From: Alphaproteobacteria bacterium
Lineage (GTDB): Bacteria; Pseudomonadota; Alphaproteobacteria; Micropepsales; Micropepsaceae
Length of the DNA stretch: 10,980 nucleotides
Direction: 5' to 3'
NCBI GenBank assembly: GCA_025935155.1
Contig: JAICVV010000038.1
Span: 1 to 10,980, forward strand
Shown: positions 1 through 6,996 of the stretch, piece by piece
Numbering within the stretch: position 1 is the stretch's first letter
How the letters are laid out: each line of letters opens with the position of its first letter
Notes under the pieces: generated by a model
What the model was told of the DNA's origin: nothing
Seen by the model: the letters and a program-made list of their open reading frames with translations, nothing else
The model's database searches: none
Program-made: the position numbers and the translations under genes

Positions 1-681
1 CGCGCTGCTGGATATTCCGACTGGGCCGTGATTGTGGTCGCCGGCGACTGGCACGCTCATGACGGTTCGTCCAGCGAGATTTTCGACAATGCACGGCGGG
101 ATGTTTCGGTAGCGCTGGCGCAGATCGGCTTCAATCCATCCAATATCGCCCAATTCTCGGTGCGGCCAAATCGCTATCCGGCCACGCACCCCCTTCATTC
201 CGATGCCGCCAGCATTAGGGACAAATTATGGGAGCTCTCCAATCGCGCGCATGGCGGCTGCTTTCTCTATTTCAGCTCGCACGGTTCGCCATCGGGCCTT
301 GTTCTCGGCGAAAGTATTCTCACGCCGGTAAAGCTGGACGATATGGTGTCGAACGCTTGCGAGGACCGGCCAACCATCGTGGTGATCTCAGCCTGCTTCT
401 CCGGTGTGTTCCTGCGGGCGCTGGAAGCACCGAACCGGATGATCCTCACGGCGGCGCGCCGAGACCGCACCTCATTCGGTTGCGGCGGCACCAACAAGTA
501 CCCGTACTACGATGACTGTTTTCTTTCGAGCATCGACGATTCGGCCGACTTCCGCCGCCTCGCACTTCGCGCAAGGCAGTGCGTGGCCCGGACGGAACGC
601 ATAACGGGCATGTCGCCGCCCTCCGAGCCGCAAATTTTCATCGGCAGCGATATTGCATCGCGCCTGCCCACCTGGCGTTAG
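1..681 (+). CDS. C13-family (legumain-like) cysteine peptidase, 5' end outside window
   Basis: The reading frame is open from base 1, so the gene begins upstream. A GTG at 28 lies inside a well-conserved strand and is unlikely to be the start. The visible 226 residues show the C13/caspase-like fold signature: a first beta strand (VVAGDW) with the following EIFDNARRDV helix, a hydrophobic strand ending in the catalytic His in SSHGSP (codon 280-282), and a second strand ending in the nucleophile Cys in SACFSG (codon 394-396). The C-terminus SEPQIFIG is intact. Members of peptidase family C13 are relatives of legumain and the GPI transamidase catalytic subunit. The bacterial members are often annotated as C13 or caspase-like peptidases of unknown substrate. 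Location cannot be judged without the N-terminus. The methyltransferase gene begins 8 bases after the stop, so the two are probably co-transcribed. Family assignment is strong; substrate is unknown. Confidence 0.85.
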   Translation, partial: RAAGYSDWAVIVVAGDWHAHDGSSSEIFDNARRDVSVALAQIGFNPSNIAQFSVRPNRYPATHPLHSDAASIRDKLWELSNRAHGGCFLYFSSHGSPSGLVLGESILTPVKLDDMVSNACEDRPTIVVISACFSGVFLRALEAPNRMILTAARRDRTSFGCGGTNKYPYYDDCFLSSIDDSADFRRLALRARQCVARTERITGMSPPSEPQIFIGSDIASRLPTWR

Positions 682-689
682 CAGAACGC

Positions 690-1748
690 ATGGCAAGCAC
701 CACGGCACAGGCGCTCACCTATACTGCGGCGCAAGCGGCGCGCGTCGCATTTTATGGCGCGCATTATTTGGCGGCGCGAGTCATGGCGCGGCAAATTTTC
801 TCCGATATCGGAGAGCCGCCGCATCCGCTGCCGTCGCTTGCCTCAACGCTCGCTGCGATGCGCGATCTTTTCGTGCAGGACTGGAAGAATATCGAAGCGG
901 GACTCTATCCGATGCCCGTGGATATCGCCTCGGAGTTCCGCCTTGCTCTGGGCAGCACGCGCTTTCTCGTCGATGCGCCTCGCGTCGTGGCCCGCAACAA
1001 GCGCAAGGCGCATGACGAAGTTCGGACGCGTGCGAACGGTCTGCCGCACTACTATCGGCAGAATTTCCATTTCCAGACCGATGGCTACCTCAGCGACCGC
1101 TCGGCGCGGCTATACGATTTTCAGGTGGAGGCTCTGTTCGCTGGCACCGCGGACGCCATGCGCCGCCGAGCCTGGGTACCGGTCACCCAATTTCTCAACA
1201 GAACACGTGTGAAGAAGCCCGTGCTGCTCGATATCGGCGCGGGCACCGGCGGGTTTCTCTCCTTTGTAAAATCGGTGCGGCCAGAGCTTCGCGCCATCGC
1301 GCTCGATCTGTCGGAACCCTATCTCGCGCGCGCAAGGCAAACGCTGCGGAAGCATCGCAATGTTGAGTTCGTCGTGGCGCCCGCGGAAGCGACGCCGCTG
1401 CCGAATGCCAGCATCGATGCGGCAATCAGCATCTTTCTCTTTCACGAGTTGCCACCGAAGGTGCGCACCGAAGTTGCGAAGGAGATTACCCGTGTGCTGA
1501 AACCCGGCGGCATTTTCGTGCTCGCGGACACGCTTCAGTATGGCGACGCACCGGCGTTCGATGGCTTGCTCGATGTGTTCCCATCGTTGGTGCATGAGCC
1601 ATACTATTCGTCCTACGCCAGAGCCGATCTCGATGGGCTTTTCGGAGCCGCCGGCCTGAAGCGGACCGGCACAGACATCGCATATCTGACGAAAATTGCT
1701 GTTTTTGAAAAGCCGAAGCGGAACAGGCGCCAAGAGTTGCGGAATTAA
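690..1748 (+). CDS. Class I SAM-dependent methyltransferase
   Basis: This encodes a 352-residue protein whose C-terminal half is a Rossmann-fold methyltransferase (Methyltransf_11/25 type). Motif I is [10 protein letters not shown] at about residues 179-188. The acidic end of strand 2 is ALDLS at about 204-208. The APAE segment near 230 fits the adenine-contacting region, and FHELP near 251 and LKPGG near 270 are the usual post-motif elements. The N-terminal 170 residues are helical, rich in Ala and Arg, and have no motif I recognise; they may give substrate or partner specificity. The frame is open back to 579, but that would overlap the peptidase gene by about 100 bases. The ATG at 690, just after the peptidase stop, is preferred although no strong ribosome binding site precedes it, which suggests translational coupling. 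The substrate (small molecule, lipid or protein) cannot be told. Its stop codon interlocks with that of aroC on the other strand. Confidence 0.82.
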   Translation: MASTTAQALTYTAAQAARVAFYGAHYLAARVMARQIFSDIGEPPHPLPSLASTLAAMRDLFVQDWKNIEAGLYPMPVDIASEFRLALGSTRFLVDAPRVVARNKRKAHDEVRTRANGLPHYYRQNFHFQTDGYLSDRSARLYDFQVEALFAGTADAMRRRAWVPVTQFLNRTRVKKPVLLDIGAGTGGFLSFVKSVRPELRAIALDLSEPYLARARQTLRKHRNVEFVVAPAEATPLPNASIDAAISIFLFHELPPKVRTEVAKEITRVLKPGGIFVLADTLQYGDAPAFDGLLDVFPSLVHEPYYSSYARADLDGLFGAAGLKRTGTDIAYLTKIAVFEKPKRNRRQELRN

Positions 1749-2845
1749 CCCATTTGGGCACGATGCCTCAGCGCGTGGTCGGCGAGCACCAGCGCCATCA
1801 TGGCTTCGCCGACTGGAACGGCGCGAATGCCCACGCACGGATCGTGACGCCCCTTGGTAGTGATTTCCGTTTCGTTGCCATGCACGTCGATGGTCTTCCG
1901 CGGTGAAAGAATGGAGGATGTCGGCTTCACCGCGAAGCGCACCACAAGTGGCTGGCCGCTGGAAATCCCGCCCAGAATGCCGCCGGCGCGATTGGAAAGG
2001 AAACGCGGCTTGCCTTCGTTGCCGGCGCGCATTTCATCCGCATTTTCTTCACCGGAAAGCATCGCTGCGGCAAAGCCGTCGCCAATCTCCACGCCTTTCA
2101 CGGCGTTGATGCTCATCATCGCAGCCGCAAGATCGGAATCGAGTTTCCCGTAAACCGGAGCGCCGAGTCCCGCGGGAATTCCATCGCCCACCACTTCGAT
2201 GACCGCGCCACAGGAGGAGCCGGCCTTTCGAATTCGTTCCAGATATTCCGTCCACGGAACGACGGCATCCGCATCTGGACAGAAGAACGGATTGCGAGGC
2301 ACCTGTTCCCAATCCCAACGCGCGCGTTCGATGGTTTCAGTCCCCATCTGGATCAGAGCGCCGCGAATCGTCATGCCTGAATATATCTGCTGCAGCATCT
2401 TGCGGGCGATGGCGCCGGCGGCCACGCGCGTTGCGGTTTCCCGTGCGCTCTGCCGTCCGCCACCGCGATAGTCGCGGACGCCATATTTGGCCCAGTAAGT
2501 ATAATCGGCGTGGCCGGGCCGGAACTTGTCGCGAATGTCCGAATAATCTTTCGATTTCGCATCCACATTCTCGATCAGCAGTGCAATCGGCGTCCCCGTT
2601 GTTACTTGGGCCGGCATGCGTTCGTCCTGAAACACGCCCGATAAAATCCGAACGGTGTCCGGCTCTTTGCGCTGGCTCACATACTTCGATTGTCCCGGCC
2701 GCCTGCGATCCAGCTCCACCTGAATGTCGGCTTCGGTCAGCGGAATACCCGGCGGGCAGCCGTCCACCACGCAGCCAAGGGCGGGACCGTGGCTTTCGCC
2801 AAACGTGGTGACGCGAAAGAGATGGCCGAAGGTGTTGTAACTCAT
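1745..2845 (-). CDS. aroC: Chorismate synthase
   Basis: Chorismate synthase converts 5-enolpyruvylshikimate-3-phosphate to chorismate, the last common step of the shikimate pathway for aromatic amino acids and folate. It uses reduced FMN, which is not consumed overall, and acts in the cytoplasm. The 366-residue length is normal for the family. All signatures are visible: the GESHGPALG segment near residues 16-24, RRRPGQ near 48, the [10 protein letters not shown]...[17 protein letters not shown] block at about 108-137, and the C-terminal KGRHDPC segment. The start at [10 protein letters not shown] is chosen because it matches the family N-terminus and its ATG overlaps the fabI stop as ATGA (2842-2845). 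The frame stays open for 22 more codons inside fabI, but these lack family resemblance. Translation probably depends on coupling to fabI, since only weak Shine-Dalgarno sequence precedes the ATG. The function is essentially certain. Confidence 0.97.
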   Translation of the reverse strand: MSYNTFGHLFRVTTFGESHGPALGCVVDGCPPGIPLTEADIQVELDRRRPGQSKYVSQRKEPDTVRILSGVFQDERMPAQVTTGTPIALLIENVDAKSKDYSDIRDKFRPGHADYTYWAKYGVRDYRGGGRQSARETATRVAAGAIARKMLQQIYSGMTIRGALIQMGTETIERARWDWEQVPRNPFFCPDADAVVPWTEYLERIRKAGSSCGAVIEVVGDGIPAGLGAPVYGKLDSDLAAAMMSINAVKGVEIGDGFAAAMLSGEENADEMRAGNEGKPRFLSNRAGGILGGISSGQPLVVRFAVKPTSSILSPRKTIDVHGNETEITTKGRHDPCVGIRAVPVGEAMMALVLADHALRHRAQMG

Positions 2846-3660
2846 TCCGGCTTCGGTACGGAAATATCCGGCGCATCCACGGCCTTCATGCCAACTGCAT
2901 GGTATCCGCAATCCACATGCATGGTTTCACCGGTCACGGCGCGTCCCAGATCGGAAAGCAGGAACAGCGCTGCCGATCCCACTTCCTCCAGCGTTACCGT
3001 GCGCCGCAGCGGCGAATTGTATTCGTTCCATTTCAGGATGTAGCGGGAATCGGCAATGCCGGCGAAGGCGAGCGTCTTGATCGGCCCTGCGGAGATCGCA
3101 TTCACGCGGATGGCGCGCTTGCCCAAATCTTCCGCCATGTAGCGCACGCTGGCCTCGAGCGCCGCTTTCGCTACGCCCATCACGTTGTAATGCGGCATGA
3201 CCTTCTCGGCGCCGTAATAGGTGAGCGTCAGCATGCTACCCCCGTTCGTCATCAGCTTTTCGGTGCGCTGCGCCACGGCGGTAAACGAGTAACAGGAGAT
3301 GTCCATCGTCATGCGGAAGTTTTCGGGCGTGGTATCGATATAGCGTCCCTGCAGCTGATTCTTGTCCGAAAAGGCGATGGCGTGGACCAGAAAATCGAAC
3401 GACGGCCATTTCTGCTGCAGCTCCGCAAAAGCGGCTTCGAGAGAGTCTGGTTGGGAAACATCGCAGTCGATCACCGCAGCGGGATTGAGCGGCTCAACCA
3501 GTGGCAACACACGCTTGCGGAACAGGTCGCCTTGGTAGGTGAAGGCGAGCTCCGCGCCGGAATCGTGCAAAGCCTTGGCGATACCCCAGGCGATGGAGCG
3601 ATCGTTGGCCACGCCCATCACCAATCCCCGCTTGCCCGCCATGAGTCCCTGCGTGGGCAT
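2842..3660 (-). CDS. fabI: Enoyl-[acyl-carrier-protein] reductase (NADH)
   Basis: FabI performs the last reduction of each fatty acid elongation cycle (trans-2-enoyl-ACP to acyl-ACP), normally with NADH, in the cytosolic type II fatty acid synthase. The 272-residue protein is a short-chain dehydrogenase of FabI type. The modified nucleotide-binding loop [14 protein letters not shown] spans about residues 16-29. DCDVSQ near 66 is the adenine-side element and HAIAFSDK lies near 93. The catalytic pair is Tyr158-X6-Lys165 (YNVMGVAK), as in FabI, with TYYG near 147. The substrate-loop region [10 protein letters not shown] follows at about 190. The start at 3660 has a good ribosome binding site (GGAG, minus strand, 3670-3667) six bases upstream. 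A second in-frame Met at residue 7 is a possible alternative. It is first in an operon with aroC and is transcribed away from the stress array. FabI is the target of triclosan-like and diazaborine inhibitors. Confidence 0.97.
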   Translation of the reverse strand: MPTQGLMAGKRGLVMGVANDRSIAWGIAKALHDSGAELAFTYQGDLFRKRVLPLVEPLNPAAVIDCDVSQPDSLEAAFAELQQKWPSFDFLVHAIAFSDKNQLQGRYIDTTPENFRMTMDISCYSFTAVAQRTEKLMTNGGSMLTLTYYGAEKVMPHYNVMGVAKAALEASVRYMAEDLGKRAIRVNAISAGPIKTLAFAGIADSRYILKWNEYNSPLRRTVTLEEVGSAALFLLSDLGRAVTGETMHVDCGYHAVGMKAVDAPDISVPKPE

Positions 3661-3832
3661 GCACCGCTCCAGAAATCCCGTTCCGCATTTGGGCTAAGGC
3701 GGTTCGGGGGAAAAGGCAAGCAGCGGACGGGCGGTATCGCTCGGAGGATGGGAGTCAAGCAGCTGGAATTGCAGACGTTTAATGCAAGGCAGATCGGCTC
3801 TCGACGGGAACAAAAAGAAAAGGGAAAATGCC

Positions 3833-3857
3833 GGAACTCCGGAGGTAGCGTCCCGTT
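3833..3857 (+). promoter_or_regulatory. EcfG-type (general stress response sigma factor) promoter
   Basis: GGAAC at 3833-3837 and CGTT at 3854-3857 are separated by exactly 16 bases, matching the alphaproteobacterial EcfG consensus GGAAC-N16/17-CGTT. It faces the array starting at 3909 and predicts a transcript start near 3864-3867, giving a leader of roughly 43 bases. In this class EcfG is released by the PhyR-NepR partner switch under osmotic, oxidative, desiccation or starvation stress. The match is seen directly; use by EcfG is inferred. Confidence 0.68.
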
Positions 3858-3895
3858 AACCGCAAGGTGAACAGAACCCATTAGACCGCGGAGGC

Positions 3896-3902
3896 AGAAG
3901 GA
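3896..3902 (+). promoter_or_regulatory. Ribosome binding site of the first array gene
   Basis: AGAAGGA lies six bases before the ATG at 3909. It is a good Shine-Dalgarno match that fixes this start. Confidence 0.7.
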
Positions 3903-3908
3903 TATCCC

Positions 3909-4412
3909 ATGAGCTCGCAACACGAATCCTCCGGCTCCTATTCGGCAGAGGGAGCGGATTACACGCCGGACTCAGAGACATCAGCAGATAACGGCAGCAG
4001 CCGTTCCAGCCGCGTGAAGGGGCAAATTTCAGAGTTCGCGCAGTCGGCGAAAAATCAGGCTTCCGCCGCCATGCAGCCTATCGCCAACAACGCGCGCAGC
4101 ATGGCGGAAGAACAGAAAGCCCGCGGCGCCGAGCGCATCGGCAACATCGCGCAGGCGGTGCATGGTGCTGCCGACGAAATTGCGAAAGAAGTGCCGCTGG
4201 CGGCAAATTATGTGCATGCGGCCGCGGACAAGCTCGACAATGCGTCGCGAACCTTGCGGGACAGCAGCGTGGACGACCTGATGCAGATGGCGACCGATTT
4301 CGCCGAGGAACGTCCCTTTGTGTTCCTTGGCGGCGCGGTCGCGGCAGGGTTTGTGCTGATGCGTCTGTTGCGAAGCTCGCCCGTTGGGGACGAAGAAAGC
4401 GGCGAAGAATGA
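3909..4412 (+). CDS. DUF883/YqjD-like tail-anchored stress membrane protein
   Basis: The protein has 167 residues. The N-terminal 36 are a Ser/Gly/Glu-rich disordered segment. Residues about 37-135 form long amphipathic helices rich in Ala, Lys, Glu and Gln. A single C-terminal membrane helix (about 136-154, FVFLGGAVAAGFVLMRLL, glycine-zipper type) is followed by an acidic tail. This is the architecture of the DUF883 (ElaB/YgaM/YqjD) group and of proteins sometimes annotated in rhizobia as nutrient deprivation-induced. In E. coli, YqjD is an inner-membrane protein made in stationary phase under RpoS that binds ribosomes. The alphaproteobacterial protein is only architecturally similar, and ribosome binding here is inference. 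It has a strong ribosome binding site and lies directly behind an EcfG-type promoter. Its stop overlaps the next start (ATGA), so the two are translationally coupled. Confidence 0.72.
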   Translation: MSSQHESSGSYSAEGADYTPDSETSADNGSSRSSRVKGQISEFAQSAKNQASAAMQPIANNARSMAEEQKARGAERIGNIAQAVHGAADEIAKEVPLAANYVHAAADKLDNASRTLRDSSVDDLMQMATDFAEERPFVFLGGAVAAGFVLMRLLRSSPVGDEESGEE

Positions 4413-4801
4413 ACCTGGATCGGGGGATCGGCACCGTGTTTTCCGAGCTGATCGGCGAGATTGGCGCTCTGGTCCGCAATGAGATACGGCTCGCCAAGAC
4501 CGAGATTGCTGAAAAGCTGCGGAGTATGGCCCTCGGCCTTGCGCTTACAGCGGCCGGCTTTTTCCTGCTGATTTTGGCGCTGGTGTTTCTGCTGCAGGCG
4601 GCGGTTGGCGGGCTCATGCTGCTGGGCCTGACCTTCGCCCTTGCCTCATTGATTGTCGCGGTTGTTGCCATTCTGGTTGCAGGCGCTGTGGTCTGGTTCG
4701 GTATTAGCAGACTGAAGATCGGACGGCTTTCTGACTCCAAAACTGCGCAGCAGATGAAGCGCGATGCCGCAACGGTGCGCTCGCAGGTCGGCGCCTTATG
4801 A
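4409..4801 (+). CDS. Holin-X/YqjE-like membrane protein (phage holin family, Phage_holin_3_6)
   Basis: This 130-residue protein has a soluble amphipathic N-terminus (residues 1-40, with GTVFSELIGEIGALVRNEIRLAKTE-type spacing usual for this family). Two strongly hydrophobic segments follow (about 41-63 and 68-98), then a short charged cytoplasmic tail. The pattern and length fit the Putative Actinobacterial Holin-X family (PF07332), which includes E. coli YqjE. The holin name is historical: most chromosomal members are not near lysis genes and none is seen here, so a membrane-organising or stress role is more likely than lysis. It starts inside the previous stop (ATGA at 4409-4412) and ends in the next start (ATGA at 4798-4801), giving a tightly coupled gene triplet. 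No independent Shine-Dalgarno sequence is visible. Confidence 0.8.
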   Translation: MNLDRGIGTVFSELIGEIGALVRNEIRLAKTEIAEKLRSMALGLALTAAGFFLLILALVFLLQAAVGGLMLLGLTFALASLIVAVVAILVAGAVVWFGISRLKIGRLSDSKTAQQMKRDAATVRSQVGAL

Positions 4802-5913
4802 ACCCAACAGCTGCCGAGCTGGAAAGAGAGTCCGACCAGCACCGTGCGAATATCGCGGCGCTGCTCGATGAACTGCGCAGCCGCGCCACGCCGGGCGAAA
4901 TCGTCAATCAGGTGCTGGGGCCGGATGCCGGCCGCGATCTCATCCAGATGGTGACCCGCGAAGCACGCAGGCAAATCCGAAGAAATCCGCTTCCATTCGC
5001 CGTCATCGGGGCAGGAATCGCCTGGCTGCTGCTGGCCGATGCGCTGAAGCGGCAGCGGCAAATCCCGCTGCATGACGGGCTCGATTACGACCATTACCCT
5101 GAATTTGGGGATCGGCACGAAGCCGGACTGCTACGCGCCCCGCAGCGTGCGATCCGTCATCTCTCCGAAGCCATAAGAGCAAAACCGGACAGGGGCGTTG
5201 AGCAAGAGGAGGCCATCATGACCATTCAGTCAGAGGAAAGCAGCAGTTCCCGCAAAAGCCGCGGGACGAGATCATCCAATGCGCCAGACTTGTCCAGCAC
5301 CGGCATGCAAGTCGGCGAAAGCGCCCGGCAGGACAAGGGCCCGCACACCGGTTTCGTCGAACGCACAGTCGATAAAGCAAAAGATGCAGCGGCCCGCGCG
5401 CAGCAAGTGGCAACCGATGCCGCACATGCCGCGTTGCAGAAATCCGGAGAGGCGTTCAGCGATGCAGCCGATACCGTTGGGCAGGCTGCGTCTTCGCTGA
5501 TGGAAAGGACAAACGAAATGGCAAGACGAACAGGACGGGCGGCAAGCCACACGGCAAGCCGGACAAGCTCGGGAATCGGTCAGCTGGCGCGCGAACAGCC
5601 GCTGCTGGTGGCCGGCGTTGGCTTCGCTCTGGGCGTGGCGCTCGGCGCGCTGCTTCCACTGACGCGGGCCGAGAACGAGATGCTCGGCGACCAGGCGGAA
5701 AGGCTGAAGGATAGCGCCCGCGATCTCGCCAGCGAAAGCTACGAAAAGGTGAAGTCTGTCGCGCAGCGCACCTACGAAGCGGCAAGCGAGACGCTGAAAG
5801 GCGAAGCCGAAAATCAGGGCATGACCGGCAGCCAATCTGGGTCTGGCGAAACCGGCACCACTTACGGCACGGACGATGGCGGGGATACCGGTACCAGCGC
5901 CTACCGTCACTGA
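4798..5913 (+). CDS. DUF3618 protein fused in frame to a DUF883-like stress membrane protein
   Basis: The frame encodes 371 residues in two modules. Module 1 (about residues 1-140) begins with a DUF3618-like helix (LERESDQHRANIAALLDELR...TPGEIVNQVLG, about 8-41). It then has a membrane helix at about 64-83 (NPLPFAVIGAGIAWLLLADAL) and a charged tail. Module 2 (141-371) is a complete DUF883-like protein. It has a Ser-rich N-terminus, Ala/Lys/Gln helices (about 186-260), a glycine-rich membrane helix (about 268-286), a further amphipathic helix (about 295-337) and a Gly/Thr/Ser low-complexity tail. The Met at residue 141 (base 5218) is preceded by a near-ideal AGGAGG, so module 2 is probably also made alone. 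With both helices in the membrane, the fused form would span it twice. In other bacteria I would expect these modules as separate genes. Either a true fusion or loss of a stop codon is possible. Confidence 0.75.
   Translation: MNPTAAELERESDQHRANIAALLDELRSRATPGEIVNQVLGPDAGRDLIQMVTREARRQIRRNPLPFAVIGAGIAWLLLADALKRQRQIPLHDGLDYDHYPEFGDRHEAGLLRAPQRAIRHLSEAIRAKPDRGVEQEEAIMTIQSEESSSSRKSRGTRSSNAPDLSSTGMQVGESARQDKGPHTGFVERTVDKAKDAAARAQQVATDAAHAALQKSGEAFSDAADTVGQAASSLMERTNEMARRTGRAASHTASRTSSGIGQLAREQPLLVAGVGFALGVALGALLPLTRAENEMLGDQAERLKDSARDLASESYEKVKSVAQRTYEAASETLKGEAENQGMTGSQSGSGETGTTYGTDDGGDTGTSAYRH
5205..5212 (+). promoter_or_regulatory. Strong internal ribosome binding site inside the DUF3618 fusion gene
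   Basis: AGAGGAGG lies five bases before an in-frame ATG at 5218. It is the best Shine-Dalgarno match in the window and would drive synthesis of the 231-residue second module (5218-5913) on its own. Confidence 0.65.
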
Positions 5914-6952
5914 TTCCTATCCCCGCAGACGGGCCGCGCCGGAATGGAAAGCGCGGCTCGCTTCTGCAGGGTTGGCGGCATTACTTATTGCCATGGGCGT
6001 GCAACGGCGCGGACGCACTTCACAGACCCGCGCCGAAGAAGGAAATCTTCCAGCAATCCCCCGGCATCTGACGATCAAACAGTTTGTTTTAGAGCTCTAC
6101 GGACGGATCTCGGATGACCGGGTGATGTCGATTTCCGGTGGCGTGACCTTTTTCCTGCTGCTGGCTATCTTCCCCGCCACCGCCGCAATCGTTTCCATTT
6201 ACGGCCTGTTCGCCGACCTGCACAAAATGAACGCAGATATGTCATCGCTGTCGAACGTTCTTCCGGGCGGCGCCGTGCAGGTGCTGGGCGAGCAGATCAA
6301 GCGTCTGGTCACCAATGGCCAGAAGACACTGGGCCTGGCGGCGATCAGCGGAATCCTGTTTTCCATCTGGAGCGCCAACGCCGGTATGAAGTCACTGTTC
6401 GATGCTCTCAATATTGTGCTCAAGGAAAAGGAGACGCGCGGTTTCTTTAAGCTGAATGCCGTTTCGCTTGCCTTTACCGCCGGCACCATCGCGTTCGTTC
6501 TGCTGGCCATCGGCGCTGTCATGGTCATTCCGGCACTGCTGAACTCGATGAGCTGGAGCCGGTATCTGGAGATGCTGATTTCGGTGGCGCGCTGGCCGGT
6601 AGTGTGGGCCGTGCTGGCTCTGGGCATTGCCCTCCTTTATCGCTTTGGCCCGGGCAAGAACGACATCCCATGGCGGTGGATCAGCTGGGGCAGTGCTGCC
6701 GCCGCATTCGGCTGGCTGGTCGCCTCGATGGCGTTCTCCTGGTATGCGGCCAATTTTGGCACATTCAACAAGACCTACGGGTCGCTCGGCGCCGTCATCG
6801 GGTTTATGACCTGGATCTGGATTTCGGCCATCGTCATTCTTGTTGGCGAGGAGGTGAACGAAATCCTGGACGCCTCCAAAAAGCCGCAGAAGGAGGCCGG
6901 GCAGCCGAATCCTTTGGGTGTTCCGGGAAAGGCCGCCCGCCGGTCCAGCTAA
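5876..6952 (+). CDS. YihY/virulence factor BrkB family inner-membrane protein
   Basis: The 358-residue protein has a 75-residue N-terminal region with one short hydrophobic stretch (about 31-41). The six-helix YihY/BrkB core follows: FFLLLAIFPATAAIVSIYGLFAD (about 92-114), a helix at about 151-170 ending SANAGMKSLFDALN, then pairs at about 195-222 and 238-256, and the last two at about 270-291 and 303-325. The family hallmark YGSLGAVIGFMTWIW...LVGEEVNE is at about 301-329. The family was once called RNase BN by mistake; its members are membrane proteins of unsettled transport or lipid function. The ATG at 5876 overlaps the previous gene by 38 bases and has only a weak ribosome binding site. 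The next in-frame Met is at residue 40 (base 5993), also without a clear site, so the N-terminus is uncertain. It is the fourth gene of the array. Confidence 0.88.
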   Translation: MAGIPVPAPTVTDSYPRRRAAPEWKARLASAGLAALLIAMGVQRRGRTSQTRAEEGNLPAIPRHLTIKQFVLELYGRISDDRVMSISGGVTFFLLLAIFPATAAIVSIYGLFADLHKMNADMSSLSNVLPGGAVQVLGEQIKRLVTNGQKTLGLAAISGILFSIWSANAGMKSLFDALNIVLKEKETRGFFKLNAVSLAFTAGTIAFVLLAIGAVMVIPALLNSMSWSRYLEMLISVARWPVVWAVLALGIALLYRFGPGKNDIPWRWISWGSAAAAFGWLVASMAFSWYAANFGTFNKTYGSLGAVIGFMTWIWISAIVILVGEEVNEILDASKKPQKEAGQPNPLGVPGKAARRSS

Positions 6953-6996
6953 AAGGGACACTCATCCGCGCTCTCGCGCGTTCCTGACAGCGGAAA

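Larger units (their letters stand above)
3661..3908. other. Divergent intergenic control region between fabI and the stress array
   Basis: This 248-base gap is the largest non-coding stretch in the window and must hold promoters for both directions. Rightward it contains a clear EcfG-type promoter (listed separately). Leftward, toward fabI, only a weak housekeeping candidate is seen: a TTGACT hexamer on the minus strand at 3758-3753, with no convincing -10 at the normal distance. A short inverted repeat, CCGGA-AC-TCCGG (3831-3842), overlaps the EcfG -35 box and could be an operator or chance. A plus-strand frame crosses into the gap from fabI, but it is an antisense shadow. Confidence 0.7.

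Noticed and set aside
579..689. N-terminal extension of the methyltransferase by 37 codons
   Set aside because: It would overlap the peptidase gene by about 100 bases and shows no conserved character; the ATG at 690 follows the peptidase stop directly.
2899..3870. A 323-codon plus-strand frame opposite fabI
   Set aside because: It is an antisense shadow of fabI's high-GC codon pattern. It has no family motifs and no ribosome binding site, and its composition is rich in His, Gln and Arg.
4409..4801. Phage lysis cassette suggested by the holin-family protein
   Set aside because: There is no endolysin, spanin or other phage gene nearby; the family is commonly chromosomal and the context is a stress membrane operon.
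4078..5118. A 346-codon minus-strand frame opposite the DUF883, holin-X and DUF3618 genes
   Set aside because: It crosses three well-supported coupled genes, is low-complexity Arg/Ala/Ser-rich and matches no family.
6955..6982. GGGAC...CGTT before the MscS gene as an EcfG promoter
   Set aside because: The -35 box is imperfect and the spacer is 19 bases, outside the 16-17 range.
6966..6982. CGCGCTCTCGCGCG hairpin after the YihY-like gene as a terminator
   Set aside because: The stem is only about four base pairs and no T-run follows.
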